Positions 27,576 through 36,401 of a stretch of DNA of 64,000 bases are shown piece by piece. The notes under the pieces were generated by a model. It had not been told where the DNA came from and did no database searches. It saw only the letters and a program-made list of their open reading frames with translations. The position numbers and the translations under genes are program-made. Positions within the stretch are counted from its first letter, which is position 1, and each line of letters begins with the position of its first letter. Source of the stretch: an uncultured Saprospiraceae bacterium (GTDB lineage: Bacteria > Bacteroidota > Bacteroidia > Chitinophagales > Saprospiraceae); the NCBI GenBank assembly GCA_938016265.1, contig CALLWB010000034.1:1-64000 (forward strand), read 5' to 3'.

Positions 27576-28211
27576 ATGAATTCTTTTTTTCTGAATGGAA
27601 GCACTGTCTTAAGCTTTGTTTTCCTTCTTTTTTTCGCAACTGGATGTACGCACGAGCCTACCGATCCAGCGGATTTTCTCTACGAATATGATCAGGCCTC
27701 AACAACCTTAGAGTGGACTGCTTACAAGTATACCAGCAAAGCAGGGGTAAGTGGTACTTTTACCGAAATTGGTGTTTCTGGCACAAAAACAGCTTCGCTC
27801 CCGATAGAGGTGTTTGAGGATTTGAATTTTATAATCAACACCAATTCGGTCGATTCCAGATCTGTATTCCGGGACAACAATCTGATTTTGTATTTTTTTA
27901 ATCGAATGATTGCCACCGATCTTATCAAAGGAAAAGCCAGCCGCTTCCTTGGAGATATCAACTCCGGCCAACTATTTATCGAACTAACCATGAACGGAAC
28001 AACAATAGAAGTCCCTTTCAACTATAAACTATCAGGTACAGAGTTCTCCCTAGAAGGTGAAATTGATCTTGGAAGTTGGAATGCCATTTCAGCGTTGGAT
28101 TATATGGAGAATTGTTGCACTAGTTTACATACTGGCCCCGATGGCATACATCTACTTTGGCCAACTGTGAAAATTGAAATTAAAACGTTCCTAAATCGTA
28201 ATAAAAGCTAA
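27576..28211 (+). CDS. YceI-like lipoprotein
   Basis: 211 residues. Lipobox FFATGC with Cys ~25, then a YceI-like beta-barrel-type domain: STTLEWTAYKYT, AGVSGTFTEIGVSG, LPIEVFEDLNFIINTNSVDS, RFLGDINSGQLFIELTMNG, KLSGTEFSLEGEIDLGSWN. YceI proteins bind isoprenoid-type lipids in the periplasm. A short pair CC near DYMENCCTS is unusual. Monocistronic; the fatty-acid/sterol hydroxylase gene follows after ~90 bases on the same strand and both may act on lipids. Confidence 0.8.
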   Translation: MNSFFLNGSTVLSFVFLLFFATGCTHEPTDPADFLYEYDQASTTLEWTAYKYTSKAGVSGTFTEIGVSGTKTASLPIEVFEDLNFIINTNSVDSRSVFRDNNLILYFFNRMIATDLIKGKASRFLGDINSGQLFIELTMNGTTIEVPFNYKLSGTEFSLEGEIDLGSWNAISALDYMENCCTSLHTGPDGIHLLWPTVKIEIKTFLNRNKS

Positions 28212-28299
28212 ATAGACTTCCCAGGCAGAATTAATTATCTTTTGTTAATTGTTACTAGGGAAAAGATCCGCAACTTTGGAGTAACAAATAATAATAGTT

Positions 28300-29067
28300 A
28301 TGACAAATTATCTTGAATCATTTACTACACTCTATTCCATTATTGTAATCCGATATTTGGTGGTAGCCAGCATTTTCTTTCTAATCTATTACGTATTCTT
28401 CAAGAAGAAATGGAGTTACAAGAAAATTCAATCTAAGTTCCCAAAATCAAAAGACTATGTGCGGGAAGTATTGTATTCGGTTTGCTCGGTGGTCATGTTT
28501 GCTTGTATGGGCGTCCTCATTTTTGAGTCTCCGCTTACTCCATATTCTCAAATTTACTGGGAGATTGGAGAGATGCCGATCTGGTATTATGGATTGTCCT
28601 TTGTTTTTATGTTAATCGTTCACGACAGCTATTTTTACTGGATGCACCGGACAATGCACCACCCAAAAATTTTCAAAGTAACGCATTTAGTGCATCACAA
28701 ATCGACCAATCCATCTCCTTGGGCTGCCTATTCTTTCCATCCGATTGAAGCGTTTTTTGAGACGGCGATACTGCCCATCATGGCCTTTACCTTCCCGATA
28801 CATTTTACGGTGTTTGGACTATTCTTTTTGTTTCAAATCATATACAATGTTTATGGCCATTTAGGGTATGAATTGTACCCAAAAGGTTTTAACAAACATT
28901 GGTTGGGCAAATGGATCAATACGTCCACCCATCACAACTTACACCACAAGCATTTTGACAATAGTTACGGGCTGTATTTTACGTTTTGGGATCGAATGAT
29001 GGGCACGATGGCGCCAGAATATGACGAAACGTTTGAGGAGGTAAAAACAAGGAAGGCGATTTCATAA
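28300..29067 (+). CDS. Sterol desaturase / fatty acid hydroxylase family protein
   Basis: 255 residues with four hydrophobic segments. Di-iron histidine boxes: HDSYFYWMHRTMHH (~108-121), HLVHHKS (~129-135) and HHNLHHKHF (~210-218), as in the membrane hydroxylase superfamily; typical length. Substrate unknown (carotenoid, sphingolipid or fatty acid chains are possible). The 3' end (29008-29064) has a decayed second copy at 29421-29477. Confidence 0.9.
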   Translation: MTNYLESFTTLYSIIVIRYLVVASIFFLIYYVFFKKKWSYKKIQSKFPKSKDYVREVLYSVCSVVMFACMGVLIFESPLTPYSQIYWEIGEMPIWYYGLSFVFMLIVHDSYFYWMHRTMHHPKIFKVTHLVHHKSTNPSPWAAYSFHPIEAFFETAILPIMAFTFPIHFTVFGLFFLFQIIYNVYGHLGYELYPKGFNKHWLGKWINTSTHHNLHHKHFDNSYGLYFTFWDRMMGTMAPEYDETFEEVKTRKAIS

Positions 29068-29099
29068 CAAAAGAGTATTATCCATTCCTACCAGCAAAA

Positions 29100-29369
29100 T
29101 TAGTCTATATATAGATTAGCTGGCATGATAAAAATGGAGTCATTTTCTTTTATATCATAACACCCAATGGTTTTTTTTAAATCTAGCCATTCTCCGTTAT
29201 TGATAGTTAGACGATAAGGTATTAGATTTCCTTCTGGTGATATTTTATCCAGAAGTTCATTTTCAATCAAACCTTCAATTATTTCTTCAATAACAGTGTC
29301 TTGTGTAATGGTTGCGTCATAGTCTTCACCATATGGGAATAGAATGATTTTGATGGGAATTTCCTTCAT
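29100..29369 (-). CDS. Small protein, possible ubiquitin-like fold
   Basis: 89 residues. Short beta-helix-beta pattern, with IEEIIEGLIENELL as the helix and a later DIKENDSIFIMP ending resembling the glycine-or-aspartate turn of beta-grasp proteins such as EsaB/YukD. This is only a fold-level guess; no lysine-conjugation motif is seen. It stands alone between the hydroxylase gene and its decayed 3' copy. Confidence 0.55.
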   Translation of the reverse strand: MKEIPIKIILFPYGEDYDATITQDTVIEEIIEGLIENELLDKISPEGNLIPYRLTINNGEWLDLKKTIGCYDIKENDSIFIMPANLYID

Positions 29370-29420
29370 TGAATTCTGATTAGTTAGGAGGTAAACTTAC
29401 TATTATTATAACAAACTAGG

Positions 29421-29477
29421 ATGACACCATAATATAACAAGGCATTCGAGGAAGTAAAAACAAGAACCATCAATTCA
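29421..29477 (+). pseudogene. Decayed copy of the 3' end of the sterol-desaturase-type gene
   Basis: These 57 bases align without gaps to the last 19 codons of the hydroxylase gene (29008-29064) at 40 identical positions of 57, many of the differences being transitions. In the same frame the translation reads MTP, stop, YNKAFEEVKTR, versus MAPEYDETFEEVKTR in the intact gene. The similarity does not extend upstream. Only a fragment is left. Confidence 0.6.
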
Positions 29478-29697
29478 TTCCCTTCTTAATTTTAAGTAGT
29501 TTTTAGCGCGTTATTGCCATCTCAATAAGGTATTCCTGAAAAGGATAAAAACGTATGAATATAAGCAGCTCAGGCATAACAATACTCGAAGAATATATTT
29601 TCAAAATTATTTTAGGAATAGAAGGTTTGAAAATATAGGCATGGTCTACCTTCTTTCTAATCAATTTTTTTCGAAATCTCGTACAGCAAGCCTTAAC

Positions 29698-30999
29698 TCA
29701 CTTGCCAGTTCTAGATCGATAAACCATCCCCAGCAATGTACCTAGCAACGTAGTAATTGCTAATTTTGGGTCCGCTCCAAAAGCAAGCAAACCTGCAAAC
29801 AAACCAACACTTCCACCCAGAACAGAAGCCAAATACCGCCCTGCATTTTTTTTCTCTAATAGTACGTAGATCATTGGGACCGCTAAGACCAGGCGAAGCG
29901 CCGCACCTACTATCGTAATCTCCACTATGTTTTTCCAGAATAGCGCTATAACAACCGAAACCACAATCAAACCAACCGTTACCAAACGTACCGTCTTCAC
30001 CTTATTGTCCGTCTCCAGATTGGCAGTGATGTGGGCGGAGACCGCAAAAACAGACGTGTCTGCAGAGCTCATCAGTCCAGCAAAAAACAAGGTGATCAAA
30101 ATCGGATACCAGGAGGCAGAAAGCTGATGGACCATCGCATGAATAAATACTAAATCACTCTCCAGACCGCTCGTTTCCCGAAGTACATTCAAACCAATTA
30201 GCATAAGCAAAAAAGCCACCAATACGACAGGGATAATTGCAGAAGCCATTCCCCATTTTGCAGCATTTTTATTCGCAGCAGCAAAACAGAGCTGATATCT
30301 GTCCGCCATCCCATAGACCGATAGACCGCCATATAGCAAGAGCCCAACGATTTGACCGGGCTTGATGGAGGCTACTTCCAATTCAAAAATTGCCTCCATC
30401 GATCCAGGCGTTTGCAATAAATTGTTGACAATTAAAATCAAAAAAATAAGGATGATAATTGCTTGAATCATGTCGGTAATGATGACCGCTTTCAAGCCGG
30501 AAAGAAGCAAGTAGGCCAGGACAATTGATCCTGTCAACAACAGGGCAAGCGGATAGGAGAACAACCCAAATTGAGCGATCACCTTTGCCCCACCCACCAA
30601 GGACAATAGCACCCAGAAAAACTGGATCAACACGGTCACCCAGTTGGTTATTTTTCTAGCAGATGTACTGTCGGTCATGAAACCAGGGAGATCTCCCTGC
30701 GAGGTAAATTGATGTGCGGCAGACAACTGATTGATCTTTGGCGCTGCCCAAAACGCAAATACGGAATATCCGAAAACTGATCCGATGAGGAGCGCAAAAA
30801 CTCCCACACCAAACTCATAAGCATACCCTGTGTAGGTAATAAAAGTAGCAACGCCAATCGCCCCGGCAAATTTGGAGGTAAGAATCCGCAACGCACTGTT
30901 TGATCTGCCTGCTACTAGAAAATCGTCTTCTGATTTCCCTTGCCCTGCAAGAAAGGTGATGATTAACAACAAGGCGATGTATGTAGCAATATAAATCAA
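29698..30999 (-). CDS. Sodium:solute symporter family transporter
   Basis: 433 residues with about 12-13 hydrophobic segments, of the SSS (LeuT-fold) family. Seen: EDDFLVAGRS, TSKFAGAIGVATFITYTGYAYEFG, SADTSVFAVSAHITANLET near ~310. SSS members import sugars, amino acids, proline or nucleosides with sodium; the substrate cannot be assigned. The start is TTG 30999, because no ATG lies in the frame before the upstream stop. Monocistronic. Confidence 0.85.
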   Translation of the reverse strand: MIYIATYIALLLIITFLAGQGKSEDDFLVAGRSNSALRILTSKFAGAIGVATFITYTGYAYEFGVGVFALLIGSVFGYSVFAFWAAPKINQLSAAHQFTSQGDLPGFMTDSTSARKITNWVTVLIQFFWVLLSLVGGAKVIAQFGLFSYPLALLLTGSIVLAYLLLSGLKAVIITDMIQAIIILIFLILIVNNLLQTPGSMEAIFELEVASIKPGQIVGLLLYGGLSVYGMADRYQLCFAAANKNAAKWGMASAIIPVVLVAFLLMLIGLNVLRETSGLESDLVFIHAMVHQLSASWYPILITLFFAGLMSSADTSVFAVSAHITANLETDNKVKTVRLVTVGLIVVSVVIALFWKNIVEITIVGAALRLVLAVPMIYVLLEKKNAGRYLASVLGGSVGLFAGLLAFGADPKLAITTLLGTLLGMVYRSRTGK

Positions 31000-31159
31000 C
31001 CGTTTTTGGGTTTGTAGGTTATAATTGCTTGCAAAATAAGGCTAAAAAGTAGAAAGTAGTTGGTAGAAGGTAGAAAGTTCCTTCATGACAATGCCTGAAA
31101 TAGCTTGACCGTTTAATTCAAGTTAATACTAGCATGACCATCTCTCCATGAAGTCTAAA

Positions 31160-34081
31160 CTAATATCCAGAAATCATCTTCCCATTTCCAATCAACATCC
31201 CATCATAAACTATTCTATAAAAATAAACTCCAGTAGCCAGTCCACCACCATCAAAACGATAAACAGCGTCGTCAGAAAAAACCGCAGACCGCACCAATCG
31301 ACCAGTACCGTCATACAATTCGAAGGATTTATTCCCGTAAGGAACGCCCTCCAAAATAAAATCTGCATAGGACACAAACGGATTGGGCTGTACACTGATC
31401 CTTAAGTCAGGATAGGCAGGCACAAAAGGATTGGAAGAAAGGACCTGAATAAAATCATCCCCAATTTGATGGTACGTCTCATTAGTGATAACTGGCGCAT
31501 TGAAGTCAAAATAAATCGCAGCACTGTTGTTGATTATCGTCCCTAGTGGCAAGTTGTCTTTTTGGGATATTTTGAATTTGACAAAGCCATGAGATCCCGG
31601 TTCGTTAGTCGTTGAATCTACTAGGAGGATATCATTAAATGTAAATTTTAAAGTACTACCAATGATCGCCAAATCATAAGTATGGCTCGACGTACCTGGA
31701 AGCAAAGTTCCAATGTCCAGAAATTCTGAAATGGTATCTCGGATCACCACCGTAAACGCAGTGTCTGTACCTGTATTTTGAAATCGAATATGATAATCCA
31801 AATCATCGCCCACGTTGATGTAATGAGCGGCATCGACACCAGAAGGTTCTGCTCGTTTATCATTAGGATCAAAAGAACCTATACTTTGCTGGCAGTCTAT
31901 AGAAACATAGTCCATCACATCATCTTCTGGCAAGGTGGTGACGAAGCCAGTACTGTACGTTTGCGTAATTGGATTGATCCCACACCCTTCAATAGCAACC
32001 GTCGGCAGATAAGTCGTCGGAAAGTAGCCCGGTGCCTGCTCTGCATAAAGCCGATAGGTAGATCCATTGGCAGGCAACTTGAAGGAGTACTCTTCGGAAA
32101 CTTGTAGCATAAACTTGCCGGTTTTCATAATGATATTATCTTCAACGACTAAGTAGTCTTGAAGGCTGGACATATTGCTTGTTCCCGTATTTTTTATCGT
32201 AAAGGTTAAGGAATCTAAATCACAAGTTGATCCTACTGTCGTAATCGAGCCATCCCAAAGTGTACCCGAAGGAACACAGATCGTATCAGGATAAATATGC
32301 GCTTCCACACAATGGGTCTGACCTATCATGGTAGAGTCGCAATCTACTGTCACGTTTATCTGGAAATCATGGCATTCCCCTACTTCGAGATCGCCGATCA
32401 AAAACGTGTAGGTTGTTCCTGACTGCGAGTCCCATGGCAAGGTGCTAGAATTGACCGTGAGGTATTCATCAAAATCAATTTCTAGGTACGTGCCTGTAGA
32501 AGCTATCGTCCCTTGATTGCAGTAAGAGACATAATAGGTTGCGTCAAAACATCGTCGTAAAAATGGGGTAGATATATCAGTGGTCAGATAAACACAATTC
32601 TCCAAGGGCTGAACAGGGAAGTCCGTCGTTATGGTATCCTTTGTTGTTACTTGCACTGAGTGAAGCGCTTGACAAGGCTGCCACAAGTTGTTTGCGGGAA
32701 TCAATCGAAGATCATAGGATCCAGAATCAACATTGATAAAATAATTACCTAGGGAATCTGTTAGCCCGTAAAACAATTGAGTGCCCTTCGCTTCTAATAT
32801 CCAATTTTCTAGGCCAAGTTCTATCGGATCAATGGTGCAGGTCATATTCCCATCATTGGCAACATTGCCAGCCAAAAAATTGGTATACAAATTTCCATCT
32901 GGGTTTAATTTTACTAAATATCCTTGATTGTAAGGAGTAGTGAGGTCATTTCTCACCGTACCTGCAAACAGGTAATTGCCATCCAATGTGATTGTCACGC
33001 CATTAAATCGGGCTTGTTCCATGTTCTCTCCAAAATTTCGGCGCCAGATCTCATCCCCAAGGGCATCTACTTTTACTGCTGCTGTCAAGTCAAGAATGCC
33101 TGAAGAAATGGGGAGGATATAACCACCATCAGGAGTGGGCATGATATCCCACGTAAAATAATCTTCCGTTTGACTTAACAGGGTGGACCATTCTTCTAAA
33201 CCGTTGCTGTCTGTTTTTACCAAAAAAAGACTAGAAGGATTACTTCCTGACCTTCCTGCTGCGATAAATCCTCCGTCGAGCGTTGGCGCTCCTGCAAAAA
33301 ACTCATTGATTTCTTGTGGCGCACCGTATAGCTGACTCCAAAGTATGTTACCTGCAGCATCTAGCGTAATAATAACTCCATATTTTTCGGTGTTAGAAAC
33401 CCAATGGATTCCCATTACGGTAAACGTTCCGTTGGCATTTGCGAGTGCTCTATACCCTCTTCCATTATGCGGGTTGGTATAGGTTTGCTCCCATTCCACT
33501 ATTCCAGTATTGTTCAGTTTCAAAATATAAATGTCTTCATAAACAGAAGTTCCATTAGATTCAGTAAAGCCAGTGACTAGGTAACCGCCATCTAATGTTG
33601 GGGTAATGGCATAAGCTAAATCTCTAGCGTTTTTACTGTAGGTATTTTCCCAAATGAGGTTGCCTGCCTGGTCAATTTTTACGACATAGAAATCGTATTG
33701 CCCCCCAAAACCATTTGCAATTTGATATCCAGCAAGGATGTACCCGCCATCCAATGTCGGTTTGATATCAAATGCTACTTCTTCCCCTCCATATCCAAAG
33801 AGTTTTTTCCATTGTACTACTCCATCGACGTCTACTTTGGTGACTTGCATGTCTCTGTAGCCTTGACCGATAGGGTAAGCTGATCCAGCAAAAATGGAAC
33901 CTCCATCTATTGTTGGGGCTACTTTGTATACTGCGGCTGTGCTTCCTTGTGAGTCGTCGGAGTATATCCGTTCCCAGCCTTGCGCCTGCATTGCAGAATT
34001 AGAAACACAAAAGGTAAGTAGGCAGCAGAAGCTGTATAGAAAGACTTGCCTTGAGAGACTATATTTTTTGATGATTTCCAT
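31160..34081 (-). CDS. T9SS-secreted beta-propeller-like surface protein with DUF7619/DUF11-like domain
   Basis: 973 residues. Signal peptide (1-~33), then about seven repeats of the PTLDGGYILAG type (~45-385), each with xxGGYxxxG, which resemble propeller blades. A carboxypeptidase-regulatory-like domain (~400-470), Cys-containing beta domains (~480-690), a DUF7619-like domain (~735-890; SFDPNDKRAEPSG, YHIRFQNTGTDTAF) and a T9SS type A signal (~895-973; ISVQPNPF, ELYDGTGR, GVYFYRIVYDG). Surface-exposed protein of unknown ligand. Divergent from the helical gene at 34241, with a pair of inverted TGTCGACA boxes between them. Confidence 0.85.
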   Translation of the reverse strand: MEIIKKYSLSRQVFLYSFCCLLTFCVSNSAMQAQGWERIYSDDSQGSTAAVYKVAPTIDGGSIFAGSAYPIGQGYRDMQVTKVDVDGVVQWKKLFGYGGEEVAFDIKPTLDGGYILAGYQIANGFGGQYDFYVVKIDQAGNLIWENTYSKNARDLAYAITPTLDGGYLVTGFTESNGTSVYEDIYILKLNNTGIVEWEQTYTNPHNGRGYRALANANGTFTVMGIHWVSNTEKYGVIITLDAAGNILWSQLYGAPQEINEFFAGAPTLDGGFIAAGRSGSNPSSLFLVKTDSNGLEEWSTLLSQTEDYFTWDIMPTPDGGYILPISSGILDLTAAVKVDALGDEIWRRNFGENMEQARFNGVTITLDGNYLFAGTVRNDLTTPYNQGYLVKLNPDGNLYTNFLAGNVANDGNMTCTIDPIELGLENWILEAKGTQLFYGLTDSLGNYFINVDSGSYDLRLIPANNLWQPCQALHSVQVTTKDTITTDFPVQPLENCVYLTTDISTPFLRRCFDATYYVSYCNQGTIASTGTYLEIDFDEYLTVNSSTLPWDSQSGTTYTFLIGDLEVGECHDFQINVTVDCDSTMIGQTHCVEAHIYPDTICVPSGTLWDGSITTVGSTCDLDSLTFTIKNTGTSNMSSLQDYLVVEDNIIMKTGKFMLQVSEEYSFKLPANGSTYRLYAEQAPGYFPTTYLPTVAIEGCGINPITQTYSTGFVTTLPEDDVMDYVSIDCQQSIGSFDPNDKRAEPSGVDAAHYINVGDDLDYHIRFQNTGTDTAFTVVIRDTISEFLDIGTLLPGTSSHTYDLAIIGSTLKFTFNDILLVDSTTNEPGSHGFVKFKISQKDNLPLGTIINNSAAIYFDFNAPVITNETYHQIGDDFIQVLSSNPFVPAYPDLRISVQPNPFVSYADFILEGVPYGNKSFELYDGTGRLVRSAVFSDDAVYRFDGGGLATGVYFYRIVYDGMLIGNGKMISGY

Positions 34082-34160
34082 AACGTACTTTTATTTTCTT
34101 GGATTTGTTATGATTCAAAAGTCTTGATTATTCGGCTTCAAACAAAGAACAAATTATTAC

Positions 34161-34240
34161 AATTGTCGACACTTTTTAGAAACAATTAAACATAATTAAC
34201 TGATTTTTAGTATTTTTAGTGTAAATAACTGTCGACAATT
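34161..34240. promoter_or_regulatory. 11-base inverted repeat between two divergent genes, second arm abutting ATG
   Basis: AATTGTCGACA (34161-34171) and its exact reverse complement TGTCGACAATT (34230-34240) are separated by 58 bases. Each arm also contains the palindrome TGTCGACA. The right arm ends directly before ATG 34241. Two operator sites for a divergent-promoter regulator are the simplest reading. A long-range hairpin that hides the start codon is another possibility. Confidence 0.45.
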
Positions 34241-35644
34241 ATGATAAACTCAAAATTGGTTTTGGTGTTAAAAACGTTGGATAAATCGGAGTTACGTCTG
34301 TTTAAGCGGTTTTTATTGTCAAAAATATTCAACCAACGAGCGCCAGTTGTTAGTTTGTTTGATTATTTGCGAGAAGAACTTCCGTCTTCAAACCCTAAAC
34401 TCGCCAAGGAAATAGCCTTCAAAAAACTATTCCCAGACAAGCCATTTAAAGATAAGCAAATTCGAGACGTAATGTCTTATTTGTTTGCAGCACTCGAACA
34501 GTTTCTGACTTTCCATCAAATGCATGAGGATCGAGGTGCTGAATTGCTTGCACTATGCAAATCCTATCGCCAGCGCAATTTGCTAAAGTTGTTTGAGTCT
34601 ACCTCAGAGAAACTAGTCTCCGTCCAGCAAAAATCGACCTACCGAGACATCGAATTTCACCGAACGAACTACCAGTTGGCGCAGGAACAATATTATGCAG
34701 GCATTAAAAAGGCAAGAGCACACGCGACCAACTTGCAAGAAGTAACTCAAAGCCTAGACATTAGTTATTTTGCCAACCGCCTGCGTCAGTGTTGCACGAT
34801 GTTGGCTCATCAAAACGTGTACAAAACGACTTATGACTTTGGGATGATCGAAGAAATCATCAAGGAAGTAGAACGACAGCAGTTGCTTCATATTCCTGCC
34901 ATCAATATTTATTATTACACCTATTTGGCACAAACGAATCCAGACAATTTGGATTATTTCAAGGAGCTTCAGCAGAGTTTGACTGCAAATGCTAGATTGT
35001 TTGACATTGCTGAAATGAAGGACATGTATCTCCTCGCGATGAATATTGCCATCAAAAGACTTAATTTTGGAGCTATCGAATTGATTCCTTATATGCTTGA
35101 ACTGTACAAGTCTGGTGTGGAGCAAAAAATACTATTGACCAATGGGTTATTATCCAGATTCACTTACAAAAATATGATTGCACTCGCACTTGGGTTGGAG
35201 CAATATGACTGGGTAGCACAGTTCATGCAACAGTATACGCCTTTGCTGGAACAAGATTTTCGGGAGGAGACGTACCACTACAATCTGGCAAAACTACACT
35301 ACGCTAAAAAGGAATATGGAGATGCGCTTCAGCTACTCTTTTTAAACTCTTCGAGTGATGACGTATATATCAATTTGGATACAAAAATTTTGCTTTCGCG
35401 AATATATTACGAACAACGCGAACTTGACGCTTTGGAAGCATTAGTGGACAGCTTCAAGACCTTTATTCGAAGAAAACAAATCATCAGTTACCATCGGATC
35501 AGCTACCAGAATTTCATCACTTGTTTAAATAAACTGACCGTGCTGAATCCTTATGACAAACAAGCAAGAGCTGATTTATTGAAAGAGGTAGAGGCCCTGC
35601 AACCCTTGGCAGACAAGTTTTGGTTTGTAGAGCAATTGGCATGA
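34241..35644 (+). CDS. Helical hypothetical protein, 467 residues
   Basis: Almost entirely alpha-helical, with no signal peptide or membrane segment, so cytoplasmic. The N-terminus (MINSKLVLVLKTLDKSELRL) and the tetratricopeptide-like helix pairs in the second half (e.g. NLAKLHYAKKEYGDALQLLF) are typical of a protein seen in many Saprospiria and Cytophagia; I know no function for it. It starts right at the inverted repeat and is monocistronic. Confidence 0.7.
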   Translation: MINSKLVLVLKTLDKSELRLFKRFLLSKIFNQRAPVVSLFDYLREELPSSNPKLAKEIAFKKLFPDKPFKDKQIRDVMSYLFAALEQFLTFHQMHEDRGAELLALCKSYRQRNLLKLFESTSEKLVSVQQKSTYRDIEFHRTNYQLAQEQYYAGIKKARAHATNLQEVTQSLDISYFANRLRQCCTMLAHQNVYKTTYDFGMIEEIIKEVERQQLLHIPAINIYYYTYLAQTNPDNLDYFKELQQSLTANARLFDIAEMKDMYLLAMNIAIKRLNFGAIELIPYMLELYKSGVEQKILLTNGLLSRFTYKNMIALALGLEQYDWVAQFMQQYTPLLEQDFREETYHYNLAKLHYAKKEYGDALQLLFLNSSSDDVYINLDTKILLSRIYYEQRELDALEALVDSFKTFIRRKQIISYHRISYQNFITCLNKLTVLNPYDKQARADLLKEVEALQPLADKFWFVEQLA

Positions 35645-35810
35645 TCTGCACGGAAATTGGTCGTTGATTTATAAAATCCTACCGCTTCTTTAGTATCTTA
35701 GCCTAATTATTACAGCCTACATTTGTCAAATTACTAGTAGTAGTAATCAATTTTTCTTGGCAAATTCAGGGTTAAATCAATCAATATTCAAACACAAAAC
35801 TACTTACAAA

Positions 35811-36257
35811 ATGAAAATTTTTACGTTCACTTTTATACTTTGCCTCTTGTTCTCGATTCAGCAAACCGCAGTTGCACAATCAAACAACGTCTCTTTTGGT
35901 CCTAAAAAGACAACCACCAAAACCAACAGTCAAGACTACAAAGAGGCAGCAGCTAAAGAAGAAGCGGCAAAAAAAGCAGCGGCCCGTGGAGAAATAACAC
36001 CCGCCGGAAGTTCAAAGGGTAACAAAATAGTTTACGGATTTTTAAGAATGGATAAAGAAGGCATCGTCCTGTTTGACAATGGTAAAAACTCAGAAAAACT
36101 GATAAATCCTAAAAATAGAGATGTTTTTCGTTCCGTCATTACCGCCCTAAACTATCTTTCTCAAAAAGAAAAATGGCAAATATCTAATACATACGACCTC
36201 ACATCAGGAAGTCCAAACCCTGCATTCATCCTGTATCGCTCCGAACCGATTGAATAG
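35811..36257 (+). CDS. Small secreted hypothetical protein
   Basis: 148 residues from ATG 35811, with a signal peptide (MKIFTFTFILCLLFS, cleavage after VAQ ~22). An Ala/Lys/Glu-rich segment (AAAKEEAAKKAAARG, ~45-60) may be a flexible or coiled linker. The rest is a ~90-residue domain of unknown family (KIVYGFLRMDKEGIVLFDNG). A TTG at 35757 would add 18 residues but disrupt the signal peptide. TACATTTG at 35718-35725 is a possible -7 box. Confidence 0.65.
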   Translation: MKIFTFTFILCLLFSIQQTAVAQSNNVSFGPKKTTTKTNSQDYKEAAAKEEAAKKAAARGEITPAGSSKGNKIVYGFLRMDKEGIVLFDNGKNSEKLINPKNRDVFRSVITALNYLSQKEKWQISNTYDLTSGSPNPAFILYRSEPIE

Positions 36258-36261
36258 AGAT

Positions 36262-36390
36262 TTTTTTGTAGAGATAAAATAGAGGAGGACTCTTAACGTA
36301 TTTTTTCGAGGGCAAAACTTAACGCATTTTCCATCTTCTGGTGTGTCGGCCGAGCCTCATCCATCAGTTTTTACAGTAGCAAAACGAGTC
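36262..36390 (+). repeat. Dispersed non-coding repeat, copy A (partial)
   Basis: TTTTTTGTAGAG at 36262-36273 matches 62257-62268. AGTTTT, spacer, then AGCAAAACGAGTC at 36366-36390 matches 38241-38264 and, less exactly, 62297-62318. The middle part is not conserved. It occupies the gap between a plus and a minus gene ending near each other. Confidence 0.4.
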
Positions 36391-36401
36391 CCTCTACCTT
36401 C

